From: Capra hircus
Lineage: Eukaryota; Chordata; Mammalia; Artiodactyla; Bovidae
DNA: 64,000 nt
Direction of reading: 5' to 3'
Assembly: GCF_001704415.2 (NCBI RefSeq)
Contig: NC_030831.1
Location: 46,360,134 to 46,424,133 of the forward strand
The position numbers and the translations under genes are program-made. The notes beneath the pieces are model-generated. The model saw only the letters and a list, made by a program, of their open reading frames with translations. It was not told the origin of the DNA and made no database searches. This document shows positions 1 through 12,354 of the stretch, one piece after another; positions within the stretch are counted from its first letter, which is position 1; each line of letters begins with the position of its first letter.

Positions 1-949
1 TTGGCAACAGCCAATGTGGAGAGGGAAGACAGGCTCATCCCATCCCATTATGTGCTGATAGATGATTCTGACCCCAAGGAAACGGGAAGGGGAACATGGT
101 CTTTGGTCTCTGTTTAAGGAGCTAGGCAAGCTAAGCGTGTGAGCATTTAGGAAAGGTTTCCACCCTAAACGATGGAGATTAAAGGGAGAAGTTTCTCTTA
201 TGGGGAAAATTCTCTTATGTGAACCTTTCTCAACAAGGTTGATAAATGAAACATCACTGTAAGTTCCAGACACTCTTGATAAATTCCTGTGGGTCATATT
301 AAGAGACAGACACATCGTGTGTTTACAGAAAATGAAGCATATCAGAATCACCCGGCTCAAGCTTTTCACTTTGTTGGTGCAGACATGGGGATGGGGTGGG
401 AGGGAGCCCCACCCCACACCCTCGCCCGCGCCCCCAGTCGGAGGGCCACAGGTGATGGAGACAGGAGTAGTCTGAATCTCCCCTGTCTTCCTCAGCCAAC
501 AGGTCCCTCAGCCTTCCCTCAATCTCCTCTGGACCCTGTGACTTGCTTGCCCCCGCCTCCCCAGGGTGGAGTCGGCCTAGGAATGTAGAAGGTTAAGCCG
601 GGGTGGGGATCTCTAAGGAAAATGACTCCATCAGCCATCCATGGTCTGGGGGCAGGTGACAGAGGTTGGAGATGGGTCACTGCCTCTGTGTCCTCAGGTC
701 GGGTGGCTGGTTTCATGGAAGTCCTGGCATGTATATTCTATTTTCAGGGGAACTCAGAGATGAAGCATGCGGACCTCCCCCTTCTGTGAAATGGACTCTT
801 CTCTGAGTGATGGAAATAGGCCAGTGTCTTCTATTCTCTCTCTGCCCCACCCCCGTGCCGGACAGTGAATCCCCATCCATGGCTGCTGATGGCGTGTGGA
901 ATCTAAGACTAAGGCGGAGCAAAGGGAATGCTGCTCGGGGGGTCAGAAC

Positions 950-1115
950 TGCAGACTGGTCTGCTGTTTACCTCTGAGCTGGGAGCCCTGGGCCTTGGTA
1001 GTTACTGTCCCTCACCTGTAGGATATGGGCATGGACGCTCACAGGGGCATGAAGATCAGATGAGAGGATGAATATAAATAATTTAGGAAGCATTCAATGA
1101 ATGGGAGGGATTTTT
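950..1115. mobile_element. MIR-like SINE, diverged
   Basis: The order of gttactgtccctcacctgta, ggatatgggcatgg and gatgagaggatgaatataaa resembles the 3' half of MIR. Assignment is tentative because of divergence. Confidence 0.4.
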
Positions 1116-2284
1116 CAATAAGGGAGATCTTTATTGACTGGAAACCTCCACCAGGTAGGAAAGTGTCATTGAAACTCTTGAAAGCAATGAGCACAATGGA
1201 AATGCGTCATAAGGTATAATGGTCTGCAAGTGTGCCGGACTAGATCTGAATTGAGCTCTGCTTTGGCCCGCTGGTGGCTGAGCACGGGGGCTCCTAGCTC
1301 ACGGGGCTGAGGACAAAACAGTGCCAGTCAAGCCTGCCTAATGGGGCCACCACTTCTCTGTTCATTTTTCCCAGTTTACCATTCACAAGCACTTCCTCGG
1401 GGGTGGTATTCACAAAAATTGGCTCATTCAGCCCTGAGGCTGCTCCCTCAGGAGCTTGCAGTGTGTCAGCTGAGCCATCCTCTCTGGGGCTGTGCGTGCG
1501 GCCCACGGCCCATCAGTGGGAAGGACCGAGCACAGAGCCAGGCTCACTGCATGCTCCCGCTTCAAGGTGGACATGGCACCAAGAAAGGGCCCTGGGCAGG
1601 ACGTGCCCACAGTACCACCCTGACAACATCTGGTGAAGTTTGAGAAGAGCTTCTCTGAATGAATCCTCCCGGCTCCTGTTCTGGGCAACAGAGGATGGTC
1701 CTGGCTGAGAGGGCTGGGCCAGGGCCCTGAGAAGTTGACTGGGTTGCATCTGATGGGTGACATCCTCCTCCTTGTTTAGCTGCCTCAATACGGTCTTACG
1801 GAGGTCAGGCCCCAGGCTGCACTGCTGTCCCTCTCTCCCTCCCTCCCTGGGTTTTAGAAACCTGGCCTTCAGCACTGGGAGGCTCTCTCTACTTTCCTCT
1901 AAGCCTTGCACTCTGCCTAGACCAGGGCCCTTCCTCTGCCCTCCAGGTAGGACGAGAGCCAGACCCCAGGCTGTTTAACTCATCAAAGTATGAGGTCTCA
2001 GACCTGATGTCCTCTCATTCTAAATGCTTCTTAAACCTCGATGTATCCTCCAGGTTCTAAAACCTTCCACCCAGGGAAGCTATGCCCCAATCCTCAGGGA
2101 CACTGGCTAGTGTGCAGGGGTCAGCGGGAAGATAGATGTTCCATTAAGTAGAAAGGACTGTGGAGTCATGATTTGGAGAGCCTGGAGGTCGTGAGAACTC
2201 ATCTCGCCCACCTGGGCTCTGGAGTCTGCAGTCCAGGGTTCAAAGCCTGTCTCTGCAACCTACTAGCTGTGCCGTTACTTGGTG

Positions 2285-2492
2285 GTGGTTTAGTCACTAC
2301 GTCACGTCCAACTCTTACGACCTCATGGACTGTAGCCCACCAGGCTCCTCTGTCCATGGGATTCTCCAGGCAAGAATACTGGAGTGGGTTGTCATTTCCT
2401 TCTCCAGGGGATCTTCCTATCCAGGAATTGAACCAGGGTCTCATGCATTGCAGGCAGATCCTTTACCAACTGAGCACTACAAGGGTGCAATT
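2285..2492 (-). mobile_element. Bov-tA-type SINE
   Basis: Contains ccaggcaagaatactggagt, the BovB-derived part, and ctcatgcattgcaggcagat with cctttaccaactgagc, the tRNA-derived head, read in reverse. Moderately diverged. Confidence 0.85.
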
Positions 2493-3011
2493 ACGTAACC
2501 CTTCTGAATCTTGGCTGATGTGAGACTTGGAAGAGATAAGGTGCCCACTGCCTGGCAGGGATCCAGTGGGGTGGCTGCTGGGAGGCAGGGAGAGCTTTTC
2601 TCGGCGCTCAGACCTTCCTCTTTGGCTTCCTGATACGGAGAGGGTGGAGAGGAAGCACTCCCACAAGCCAGACCCTCCTTCATTTCCTTCCTCCAGAAAC
2701 CCTTTCTCACTTAGGTGCAAATGACTAGGGGTGGTGGGACAGGTGGGGGCCCTCCTACAGGCTTTAAACAGGGTGAAGACATGAGCATAAAGTGATCAAG
2801 TGCGTGCCTGCTTTCACTGTGGAAGTATAGGCTTTCTGGGGCATATGGGAGAGCCCCAGCCTGACCATCAAGGTGGCCACCTTTGGGCCATAGTATCTTA
2901 ACTGCCAGAAACTCAGACATGTCATCTCCTTGTCAGAACTCAAGCTGACGCTTAAAATCAGTCCAGTCTAGCTAGACTCCCGTTTACGGACCTTTAGAGC
3001 AGATAGGGGGC

Positions 3012-3240
3012 TTCCCTCCATCCAGGGAAAGTGGCGCTGGTGGTAAAGAACCCACCTGCCATTGCAGACCTAAGAGACCTGGGTGTGTGGTCCCTGGGTC
3101 GGGAAGATCCCCTGGAGGAGGGCATGGCAACCCACTCCAGTATTCTCGCCTGGAGAATCCCATGGACAGAGGAGCCTGGTGGGCTACAGTCCAAAGGGTC
3201 GCAAAGAGTCAGGCATGACTGAAGCAACTTAGCACACACA
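3012..3240 (+). mobile_element. Bov-tA SINE
   Basis: tRNA-derived head (gctggtggtaaagaacccac), the body ccactccagtattctcgcct, and the BovB-like end caaagagtcaggcatgactg followed by a short CA tail (agcacacaca). Confidence 0.88.
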
Positions 3241-3435
3241 GGGCAGATGGACTCAAAGACAGAAAGCGGACTGGCTAGTATCAGCACCCAGCTTGCTATT
3301 GCTGCTTTTCCCTGAACCTCCCAGGAAGCATGCTACAGTCTGGGAGCCCTGCTTCTCCAGAGGTCTGTGTGACCACCTCCACAGCGGCTTGCTTGCCATG
3401 TGCCTGGAACCAGGGCTACAGACTTTGGGGTTTCT

Positions 3436-3662
3436 CTCCTTCGGCACCCTTGACGTTTGGGGCTGGATGATTCCTTCCTGCAGGGGCTGACCTGTGCACT
3501 GCAGGATGTTCAGTAGCGCCCTGGCCTCTCTCCACTAGGTGTCAGAGGCAGCACCTGTACCCGCTGCCCCCACCCTGTCTCACTTAGTGGTGATCAATAA
3601 CATCTCCCTATGTTGCCAAATGTCCCCCGAGGGCCTAAATCGTCTCCACTTGAGAACTGCTG
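3436..3662 (-). mobile_element. MER20-like hAT-Charlie element
   Basis: Phrases ttggggctggatgattcctt, atgttgccaaatgtcccccg and ttgagaactgctg match my recollection of MER20, an old non-autonomous eutherian DNA transposon. MER20 copies are reported as regulatory elements in uterine stromal cells. Family assignment is from memory. Confidence 0.65.
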
Positions 3663-3663
3663 C

Positions 3664-3838
3664 TTTATACACGTCATCTCATGTAAATCTCATGTCAGTC
3701 CTTTGAGGAACCAGCTTTATCATCATCCCCACTTTACAGATGAATTCACAGAGGCTGAGTGAGTTAAGTAACTTACCTACAGTTAGTAAATGACAGAGCT
3801 AGGTCTTTGAAACCAAAGTCCATCATTTTACCCTGATA
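3664..3838. mobile_element. MIR SINE
   Basis: Core phrases tcatccccactttacagatg, cagaggctgagtgagttaag and tgacagagctaggtc are characteristic of the mammalian MIR. Confidence 0.75.
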
Positions 3839-4344
3839 TCTGGCAGCAGAGGATGACATCTGAGTCCCTCAGGGGGCCCAGGTTGCCCAGGATCTCACCT
3901 GGTGTTCACCTGGGGACGTGCCCAAGTTGGAGTTTTGGAGAAGTGAACTGGTAGGTGGCAACACAAGGGTCCCAGCCCTTCTGAGGCTTCCCCAGGCCAG
4001 GTGGGGATGGGGAGTAGCTGGGAGGTAAGCCTGCTCTCCTGCGATAGGTTAGCTGGGAGGGCTTGAGTCGGTAGCTAGACCCACAATCTGCTGCCTAATG
4101 TCAACCAACACCAGTGGCAGAGAACGCAATCACATATTACAGCTCATGATTCTCTGGGAAACCTGCAGAGTTCTGGCTCCATGGCGGCTCAGCAGGGCCC
4201 ATGCCTGTGTGGTTTCCTGCTCTTTGTCTGGACTCTGCCACCAGCTATGGCCTTGGCTGGGACGACGGGACTGTCTCTGCTTCGTTCTCTGCATCTCATC
4301 ATTGAGTAGGTAGCTCAGGCTTGCTTACAAGGAAAGCAAGAATC

Positions 4345-4371
4345 TGAGAGAGAGAGAGAGAGAGAGAGAAG
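4345..4371. repeat. (GA)n microsatellite
   Basis: About twelve GA units starting at ctgagagaga, ending in gaagaagc. Confidence 0.9.
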
Positions 4372-4437
4372 AAGCATGCAAGGCCTTCCAAGGCCCGGGC
4401 TTGGAACTGGGAACAGTCCCTTTTGCTGCCTTCTGTT

Positions 4438-4636
4438 GGGCTTCCCAGGGGGCTCAGGGTAAAGGATCCGCCTGCGGTGCAGGAGACACAAGTTTGATTC
4501 GTGAGTCAGGAAGATCCTCTGGAGGAGAAAATGGCCAATCACTTCAATATTCTTGCCTGGGAAATCCCATGGACAGAGGAGCCCGGCGGGCTACAGTCTG
4601 TGGGGTCACAAAGAGTCAGACACAACTGAGAGAATG
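4438..4636 (+). mobile_element. Bov-tA SINE
   Basis: Runs from gggcttcccagggggctcag to gtcagacacaactgagagaa with the usual ggagcccggcgggctacagt body. Confidence 0.87.
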
Positions 4637-4887
4637 AGCACTTGTATACACGCATGTTGGCCAAAACATTTCACCAAGATATCCCAGATTTTAGCCTCTT
4701 AACAGGAATGGCTACAAAGTCATATTGTGAGGGAGTGGCGGAGGGGAGGGGAAGCTGAGGCCACCTCTGTCTTCCTCCTCTCCTCGTGCTCAGCTGGCTT
4801 CCATCTCAACCTCTGGAGATTAGTGACAGGGGGAGGGTAATGCTAGAAGTTTCAGACTCCCGTGAGATTCTTGCTACTTGGACACAC

Positions 4888-5005
4888 CTCTCAGGATGGT
4901 GAGCTCCTTGAGGATAAGGATTTTGTTCACTCCTGAGTTCTAAGAATCTAGTATGTGCCTAGCACCAAGGAGGTTCTCAGCCAATTGTTGTTAAATACGA
5001 AATTA
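4888..5005 (+). mobile_element. L2 LINE 3' end
   Basis: Reads gtgagctccttgaggataag, ttttgttcactcctgag, then tatgtgcctagcaccaagga and a ttgttgttaaatacg tail, typical of L2 3' ends. Confidence 0.65.
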
Positions 5006-5787
5006 ATTCTGTGACTTTACCTGAAGTCAATTCAGTGTAACTTGCCTCCAGTAGTCTTTGTTAAGTACCTGCTGTCTGTTGAGTTCATCCTTACTTAATC
5101 CAAGAGAGTCAGGAAGCTGTCCAGTTCTCAACCTGGTAGTTAGGGCCATCACCAAAGGCCGGCATGACTGATGGGGGCTCCACAGAAGGGATCCAGACAG
5201 CTTGGGAAGTGCTGTCTTTGCAAACCACATCTTATGAGTGCCTGGGCCATGCAGGGAAGGGCGTGGCGGAGGCCGGGAGCTCTGGAAGCTCATCCCTGGT
5301 CTTGGCAACACGTGGATAGGGTGGATTTTCTGCTGCTTTTCCAAATGGCTCCATTTAGTCAAAGCTGGCGGCTGTCTTGACAGCCTGCTGGCTTCTCTTT
5401 TCCTTTGAAAGCCTGCGAGCTCTGGGAGAGGAATGTGAGACTGGCTAGAGAGTCCCCATAAGCCGTCTGTGCAAGGGCGGCTGGGACCGGAGAAGACTTT
5501 CAAAACCGGTTCATAGAAACAGGAAGCTGCCTTCTGCCTGGGGTCGCCGAGGTTTGCCTCGGAGGTGTCCCCTCCTTCCTGCCCTCCAGGTTGGGGGAGG
5601 ACGGACGGGACCTTAATTAGACGTCATTCCTCTCCCTCATCTCTACCTTCAGCCTTTCCCAGGGTCGGGAGTGGAGCCTGGGGGTGGGAGGTAAAGGGGG
5701 ATTTCTTCCAGATCAGAGAAGAATCAGACCAGTGTGCGTGGTTTCTCAGTGGTGACTGAGAGCGAAGATCACCATGCTGAATTCAGG

Positions 5788-5908
5788 GTGTGTGTGTGTG
5801 TGTGTGTCTAGGCAGGGTCTTGGGGAGGTAGCAGGGTGTGTGTGAGTGTGTGTGTGTGTGTGTGTATGTATGTGTGTGTGTTGGGGGGGTGATCATGGGG
5901 ATGAGGCA

Positions 5909-5956
<48 letters not shown>

Positions 5957-6121
5957 GCAGGGTCTTGGGGAGGTAGCAAGGTGTGTGTGTATGTAGGCGG
6001 GGTCATGGGGAGGTGGCAGTGTGTGTGTGTGTGTGTGTGTGTTTGTGGAGGCAGGGTCATGGGGAGGTGGCAGTGTGTGTGTATGTGTGAGTGTGGAGGC
6101 GGGGTCATGGGCAGTGGGCAG
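5788..6121. repeat. Compound VNTR: (TG)n runs alternating with a 25-bp unit
   Basis: A unit of about 25 bases, of the form aggcagggtcatggggaggt followed by ggcag, begins at 5810, 5955, 5995, 6049 and 6097, with a degenerate copy near 5883. Between the units lie TG runs of about 10 to 50 bases. Two subtypes are seen, tcttggggaggtagca and tcatggggaggtggca. The opposite-strand frame of His/Thr repeats is a translation artefact. Confidence 0.93.
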
Positions 6122-8234
6122 GGTGGGAGGAAGGAGGCAGGAGAGGGATGAACCACGCTAGGAGCCCAGTCATGTTTTGTGGTGTGTTAAGTGCCAGTTT
6201 TTGTTACGTGGCCTGAACCTTTGCCAGAAGCTCTGGACGGTCCAGCAGAAGAAACCCAGCCCCTGCCCCCAAGGTGCCCACCACTGGTGAGGACGTGAAT
6301 CTGCCACAGGGGAGACCACCGGCCAGCCATGACGGACAGGGTCCCATGAGGTGTCAGAAGGTGTGGCCTGGACACCAGGGCAGGAGGGACACAGAGAAGG
6401 GAGGTCAGGGCAGGTTTGAGGAGGAGGAAGGCTTGGGCTGGAGTGACGCTGTGGGCCTGGTGGGTCTTGAATGGCAGGCGGTCCACCTGCTGTTGAGCTG
6501 AGGGCATGCAGTCCAGCTCCAGGGGCTCTGCGGAGACTTAAAGCTGCTGCCATCAAGGGGTCTGTTGCCTGAGACCGGAGGGGCCGAGCAACCCGCATGC
6601 CGTGACTCCTCCGTCCCCACCTCAGCAGGAGGGTGGCCTGCAGGGTTAGGGAGGAGTGGATACAGGCCCAGACTCAGGCCTCTGATCTTCAGGCCCCTGG
6701 GTTGCTGGGCACTCTGGCTTTCAGAGACCACCTCTCCAAACTCAGGCCGGAACCCTGACCCCTTCTCTTGCCCTTCACCTGGCTTCATTTCTCGTCATCG
6801 GAAGTCCTGGCTTCGCTCTTGAGCTCAGCCCTGACTTTTGAGAATGGGCCGGGTATTTCTTCTCTCTCATGAGCTTCTCTTCTCTGAGCTCTTCACTCTG
6901 ACTATGTCTTTGTACCTGAGCTTGGCCAGAGTCTGCCCAGATGGCAGAGACCTGACTGCCCACTTCTCTGGGTCCCTCAGAAGAGGGACGAGGCACCCAG
7001 CAGTTTCCGAGCACATCGTTGTGAGTTTATCAACTCTTCTGGCTTCTTTCTGACCTGCTAAGAGAGTGCCGTTATGTTATGACTCAGGTCAAATGGGGAC
7101 CTTCGGTCTAACGATGGGCAGTTTGTAAGACTGTGTGACCTGCAGAAGCAGGGAAAACAGGGCCTGCATGGAGCCATTGGAATCCCACCTCTATTGTCAC
7201 AGTCCCCAGGTGTTCAGAACATTTCTGCGTCCGTTAGTGCCGAGGCCTGAGCCTCCCATGAATGCTCTTTCGTCTCCTTAGGTCTGAATGCAGCCTGGAT
7301 TGTGCCAGCTTGTCAGCAACCCTGTCACTAAATCTTGCCCCTCCAACTGTTTGCATTTGTCCCTCCTTGGTCTTCCGTTTGAGTAAAATATGCTGATAAG
7401 GGTTCAGGATTAAGCTTGGAGGCATTTATAATCCCCACTCCAACCAAGAGTTTATCGGGGAGAGCAAATTTTGGATGGGCAGGTGGAAGAGGCTGGGGCA
7501 TGGGCTATGGGGAGGCTGAAGACGCCATATGCAAAGGTTGTCACCATCAAAGCCAAGCCTTGTACTGGAAACGCTGGAAGGCCAGACAACCCCATAAGAC
7601 AAGTGGGGGGCGGTAAATTGGGCAGCCTGTTAGTCCTGGAACTGTGGGACATGAACCTAGAACCCAGAGAGAGGCGAGAGCACAGGAAGACTGGGCCTGG
7701 GCCCCCAGGGGCTGCTCGGTCCTGCTCAGAGGCAAGGGCAAAGCTGGTTACCAGGCCCCGTCTGAAAGCGTGGACCTGGGCCATGGACCCACTGCCCAGG
7801 AAGCCACTTCACCAGCCACACCAGCCCAGGCCTGGCCTGGGGCCCCCACTCGCTCGTCAGCCGCACCTAACTCAGCACATCCACAGACTCCAGTCGAGGT
7901 GGTTGCTGACCACCATGTAGCAGCATTTCTCCCACCCTCCACTTATCAATCAGCTGGTATCACTCAAGGACATTTTTTTCCTTATTGTGGGATTTTCCAG
8001 ATCTCTCCGAAATCTTTCTGGAGAGATGTGGAAAACTCTTTGTATTTAAATCCTGTAATAATGGATCCAAGAGCATGAGGGCACAAAAGGACTCGAGCAA
8101 GCATCTAGTCCCATTCTGGATGGTAAAGTGACTGGCCAGGGTCACCCTGCCACTTGGGGTGTTCGGCCTGGCCCACACCTGGGTCAGAAGACAGACAGAA
8201 GGCACGTAGGTCTCACCTCGTCCTGTGGTCTTCC

Positions 8235-8523
8235 CACTGCTGCTGCTGCTGTTGCTGCTGCTAAGTCGCTTCAGTTGTGTCCGACTCTGTGTGACCCCAT
8301 AGATGGCAGCCCACCAGGCTCCACCGTCCCTGGGATTCTCTGGGCAAGAACACTGAAGTGGGTTGCCATTCCCTTCTCCAATGCATGAAAGTGAAAAGTG
8401 AAAGTGAAGTCGCTCAGTCGTGTCCGACCCTCAGCGACCCCATGGACTGCAGCCTTCCAGGCTCCTCCATCCATGGGATTTTCCAGGCAAGAGTACTGGA
8501 GTGGGGTGCCATTGCCTTCTCCG
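8235..8523 (-). mobile_element. Bov-A2 dimeric SINE with (CTG)n tail
   Basis: Two Bov-A units joined by the linker aatgcatgaaagtgaaaagt. The (CTG)n run and gctaagtcgcttcagttgtg mark its 3' end on the minus strand. Known as a BovB-derived dimer of Pecora. Confidence 0.88.
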
Positions 8524-8961
8524 GGTCTTCCCACTAAACCCTCTTTAATAAATGTCAGCCACCTGCAGCGCTGCCCGTAAAGTGACAAATCATGGCAACA
8601 TTCTAGTGGGTCTTCCTGGCAGCTGGGACCTTAGACTTGAGAAGCCCTTGGAGGTGTTGCCCCCTAGGGTTCCCAAATAGAGCAGGGTCTAGGGGTCTAG
8701 CATCTCCTGCCACCATGGGGAGCTGTACGCTCTGGGAGGGGCCATCTGCTTTTATTTGCTCTATGCTGGGGGTGGGGCTCTCAGTAAAATCAATTTACAA
8801 AGAAAAGAATTTGGAAATCATAAATCTGATGCAAACTAGGAAAACCTCTCCTTGCTGCCCAACAGCTTTGTCTAGGAAAAAGTGAGGCAAACCAGTCTTC
8901 CCTACTCCATAAAAAAAAAAATAATTACACCTCACATATTTAAACTATACAATTGGATGGG

Positions 8962-9165
8962 TTTGGGCATATGTATACTGGTGGTTCAGTGGTAAAGAAA
9001 CTGCCTGCAATGCTGGATACCTGTGTTCAGTCCCTGGAGATCCCCTGGAGAAGGAATTGGCAACCCACTCCAGTATTCTTGCCTGGAGAATCCCGTGGAC
9101 AGAGGAGCCTGGCGGGCTAGAGTTCATGGGGTCACAAAGAGTAGGACACAACTGAATGACTGACA
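8962..9165 (+). mobile_element. Bov-tA SINE
   Basis: Runs from actggtggttcagtggtaaa to gtaggacacaactgaatgac; the body has ccactccagtattcttgcct. Confidence 0.87.
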
Positions 9166-9221
9166 CTATCACTTTCTTTATGCATCTGTGAAACCATCTC
9201 TTCCCTGTTGGTTAGGTCTTC

Positions 9222-9250
9222 TTGCTGCTGCTGCTGCTGCTAAGTCCCTT
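9222..9250 (-). mobile_element. Remnant of a Bov-A2 tail, (CTG)n
   Basis: Only the terminal (CTG)n run and ctaagtc of a Bov-A2 remain, then unrelated sequence begins. Either a heavily truncated insertion or a deletion remnant. Confidence 0.55.
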
Positions 9251-9479
9251 ATTAATTCATGTATTAGATCAGCTACATATCAAGCATGCACTGCATGCTA
9301 TGGGCTGTTACGATTTTATACTTGGAATCTGCCTTCCTCTAAATTCTATTCTCTGACCCCAGCTTCACTGGGGCTGCCAGATAAAATACAGGATGTTCAG
9401 TTAAATTTAGAATCACAGGCAAAAAATGAATGGATTTTTAAAAGCAAGTATGTCCCAATTATTGCATGTGACATTTAAA

Positions 9480-9640
9480 AAAATTTAGTTTTAATTGGAG
9501 GATAATTGCTTTGCAATGTTGTGTTAGTTTCTGCCGTACATCAACATGAATCAGATATAAGTATACAGACATCCCCTTCCTCTTGAACATCCCTCCCATC
9601 CCTGCATCTCACCCCTCTAGGTCATGAATGTGATACTTTT
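9480..9640 (+). mobile_element. Ruminant-type interspersed repeat, L1-like
   Basis: Phrases such as attggaggataattgctttg and tgttgtgttagtttctgccg recur widely in ruminant genomes, and a related piece lies at 54598-54662. I believe it belongs to an L1 3' region but cannot fix the family by eye. Confidence 0.5.
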
Positions 9641-9917
9641 TTATACTAAAAAGCCACTCGTTGTTTCTCTGAAATTCTGATTTAACTGAGCAGCCTGTAT
9701 CTTTGTTTACTAACTGGCAACCCTAAGCTCCACTCACTTGTATAGAGCTGTATAGAAATCACATGCTCTTTGTCCCAAGACAGCCCCTCTGGGGTTTGAA
9801 GATGGGCCCCAGTGCTCCCATGTGCTGTGAACCTTCCTGGTGTTCAGGGCACTGGAGGGCGCTTGCTCTGGTCTCAGTGCCATGAATTTAATTACTGGTG
9901 TCAAGACTGTGTGAACT

Positions 9918-10012
9918 GGGACTTCCTCGGTGGTCCAGTGGTTAAGACTCTGCTGGTCAGGGAACTCAGATCTTGCGTGCTGTGCAGTGTGTCTGAAAAA
10001 AAGAAAAAAATT
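9918..10012 (+). mobile_element. CHR-type tRNA-derived SINE, internally deleted
   Basis: Starts gggacttcctcggtggtcca, agtggttaagactctgctgg, then passes to ggtcagggaactcagatctt and ends in an A-rich tail. These are the head and tail of the artiodactyl tRNA-Glu SINE with the middle missing. Confidence 0.75.
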
Positions 10013-10917
10013 GTGTGTGAGCCTTTTTGAGCCAAGTCCCATGGCTGCTGTTAAGCTAGTCATGCTGAGAACCCCTGGCTCCCTTTGGGACCATCAAGCA
10101 GGCCGCCCCTCCAGCCCTCAGGCAGGGGTTTTGAACAAAGCTGTGGCTTCTCCATCTGTGCTGATGAGATTTAGTCTTGTTGGTTTATTCATGCTTCTAG
10201 GCCGTTGGAATCTCATGGAAGCCAGAGTCTGTCACCTAGCAAAAGATCCATCCCTCCCAGGTTAGAATATATTTAAACTTGATTATAAATCAGACTGTAG
10301 ATTTCCCATCAAGTAACTGGTAGGAATGTGGACAGGGCAAGGCTAAGTACAGACGATAACCATTTGCTGTGAAGAGAGCCTCTGTCTCCTCCCTCCCTTC
10401 CTGTGGGTTGACATTGCTAACATTCACTGGACCAGCTCACCTAAGTGTAGTATCTATTACCCAATGGCATTTCTCATTTTTATCTACAAACATTTCATAA
10501 CAGTCTAATTCAATTTTCTCACTCATTCACTACAGTGGATATTTATTGCCTGCTTCCTTGTGCAATGTGTCAGATGCCTGGTGAAAATCAGATCCATTAC
10601 ATTCTGGTGTCCTTCATTTCCCGACCCAGGTAACCCCATCACAGAAGCCCATTCTTGAGGGAACTTGCAGGTCCCTGGAGACGATCAGTCCCCTCTTACT
10701 CTCCCTCCCCTTTTAAGTCATCACAAACCATTTACAAATCAATCACAAATTTGTCGAGGTGTTTTATAGTCTAGCGTCAAGTTTCTGGATTTTCATCCTT
10801 TTCCCTATGGGAAATTGAAACACAATTTACAGTCTGAAACATCGGCCCCTCTGCTGATTCTTGCTCCTCACGAACTGTGCAATAGTTCTGGGGTCCCATC
10901 AGCAAGTTCCCTGTTTG

Positions 10918-11063
10918 TGAAAGTGAAAGTCGCTTGGTCGTGTCCGATTCTTTACGACCCCATGGACTATACGGTCCATGGAATTCTCCAGGCCAGAATA
11001 CTGGAGTGGGTAGCCTTTCCTTTCTCCAGGGGGGGATTCTTTACCAGCTGAGCCACAAGGTCC
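10918..11063 (-). mobile_element. Bov-A/Bov-tA SINE, internally deleted
   Basis: Begins gaaagtgaaagtcgcttggt, has ccaggccagaatactggagt, and ends ctttaccagctgagccacaa; the part between the body and the tRNA head is missing. Confidence 0.83.
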
Positions 11064-11215
11064 CTGCTTGTGCCGCACTATAATTTAACATAGTTGGAAG
11101 ACATAGTCCAGTGAATGTGTGGAGTGGCTCCCTTACTCTTTTGAACTTAGAATGAATTCTCATTAATTGGATGGATGTAGGTCAAGGGCAGGAGAAAGGT
11201 TAACAGAAGGAAAGT

Positions 11216-11415
11216 AATAGGTATTGAACACTTACTTTGTCAGATGTGCTATGCTTTTGGTATTCCTATGTCTTTTCACGCTCACCAAACTTGATGAAGT
11301 AGAGATTGCTAGCCCCATTTTTGAATTGGAGGAACTGAGAAATTCAGAGAAGTTAAGGAAGGTACTCAAGGTCACACAGCTGGGATGGCTATATGATGCG
11401 TGTAGAATTCGCGTC
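11216..11415. mobile_element. MIR SINE
   Basis: Reads tattgaacacttactttgtc, ttgaattggaggaactgaga, and aggtcacacagctgggatgg, a well-preserved MIR. Confidence 0.75.
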
Positions 11416-12354
11416 TGACTTTGTTTTGTTTCAAAGTCCGTGTACTTTCTACTGTTCTGCAGAGCTGAGCTTAACTCTAAGTCTAATATGGCAAAACCTA
11501 TTTCGTTCTGGGAGAGGGGTGGTGCAGTTCATCACAGAATTCCTTCCTGTGTCAGAGCTGATTCTTCACATGTGCTGGTTATTTTGGAACCGTCTACTGT
11601 GTACAGTGTGGCAGACGGGGTTGCTACTCTCTAGGATGCAGAAATTGAGTGATCTGTTGAGTGTCCTGCAGTGGAGTTTCTAGCTGAGAGGAGAGCTAGC
11701 CTTCAGCTCTGAGGGCTCCCTGGGAGTCAGAGTGCCTATGGAAGGTGCCTGTGGGCAGCAATGTGAAAAAGGATTGTCAGCTGGCGCTTGGATTGGGGGG
11801 CGCGGATGGGCTGACTCCTGGGGGGCAGCCTGGCGGCGTGTGCGTGGCAATAGAGGCCTTTTGGGAGGAAGGGCCAGTGAGGCCCACAGTAGTGGCCCAG
11901 GTGGGGACAACGGGGACAACGGTAGCAGCAGACACAGCGGAGGCCGTGAGGCTGGTGGGGGCCAGCTAGAGGCAGTGGAGACAGCAGAAGTGGGTGAAGG
12001 ACTGGGCAGGAAGCGTGGAGGAGAGAGCAAGGGAGAAACCCCTGGAAGGTTCTCAGGACCCTGGCCTGGTCCGAGGGTCCCGGTGAGCTCTGCACACCCC
12101 CAGGTGGAGGAGCAGATGGGAAGAAAGGTTCAATTTGATCTGGTTGAGTGGAGTCTGAAGTGTCTGCGGGACGCCCAGACAAAGAGCTTCTTAAGGTCTA
12201 AGCTGACGGGAGAGAGTCCGGGTTACCGTTGTGAGGGCAGGTGTTCTGTAGAGTTATTTGTGTGGACGTCCTTCCCTGCCATGAAGCCCCCTGCAGAGTC
12301 AGCATTCCCGCCTCCCTCCCAGGTGAGCTGCAGCCTGGGGCTGTGTGCACGTGT

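Noticed and set aside
1..600. First coding exon or promoter of RNF165 at the left edge
   Set aside because: No frame matching the short first exon and no CpG-rich promoter is present anywhere before 39.5 kb.
5893..6156. Repetitive array that could be taken for a CRISPR
   Set aside because: Units are separated by TG runs, not by unique spacers, and the genome is a mammal.
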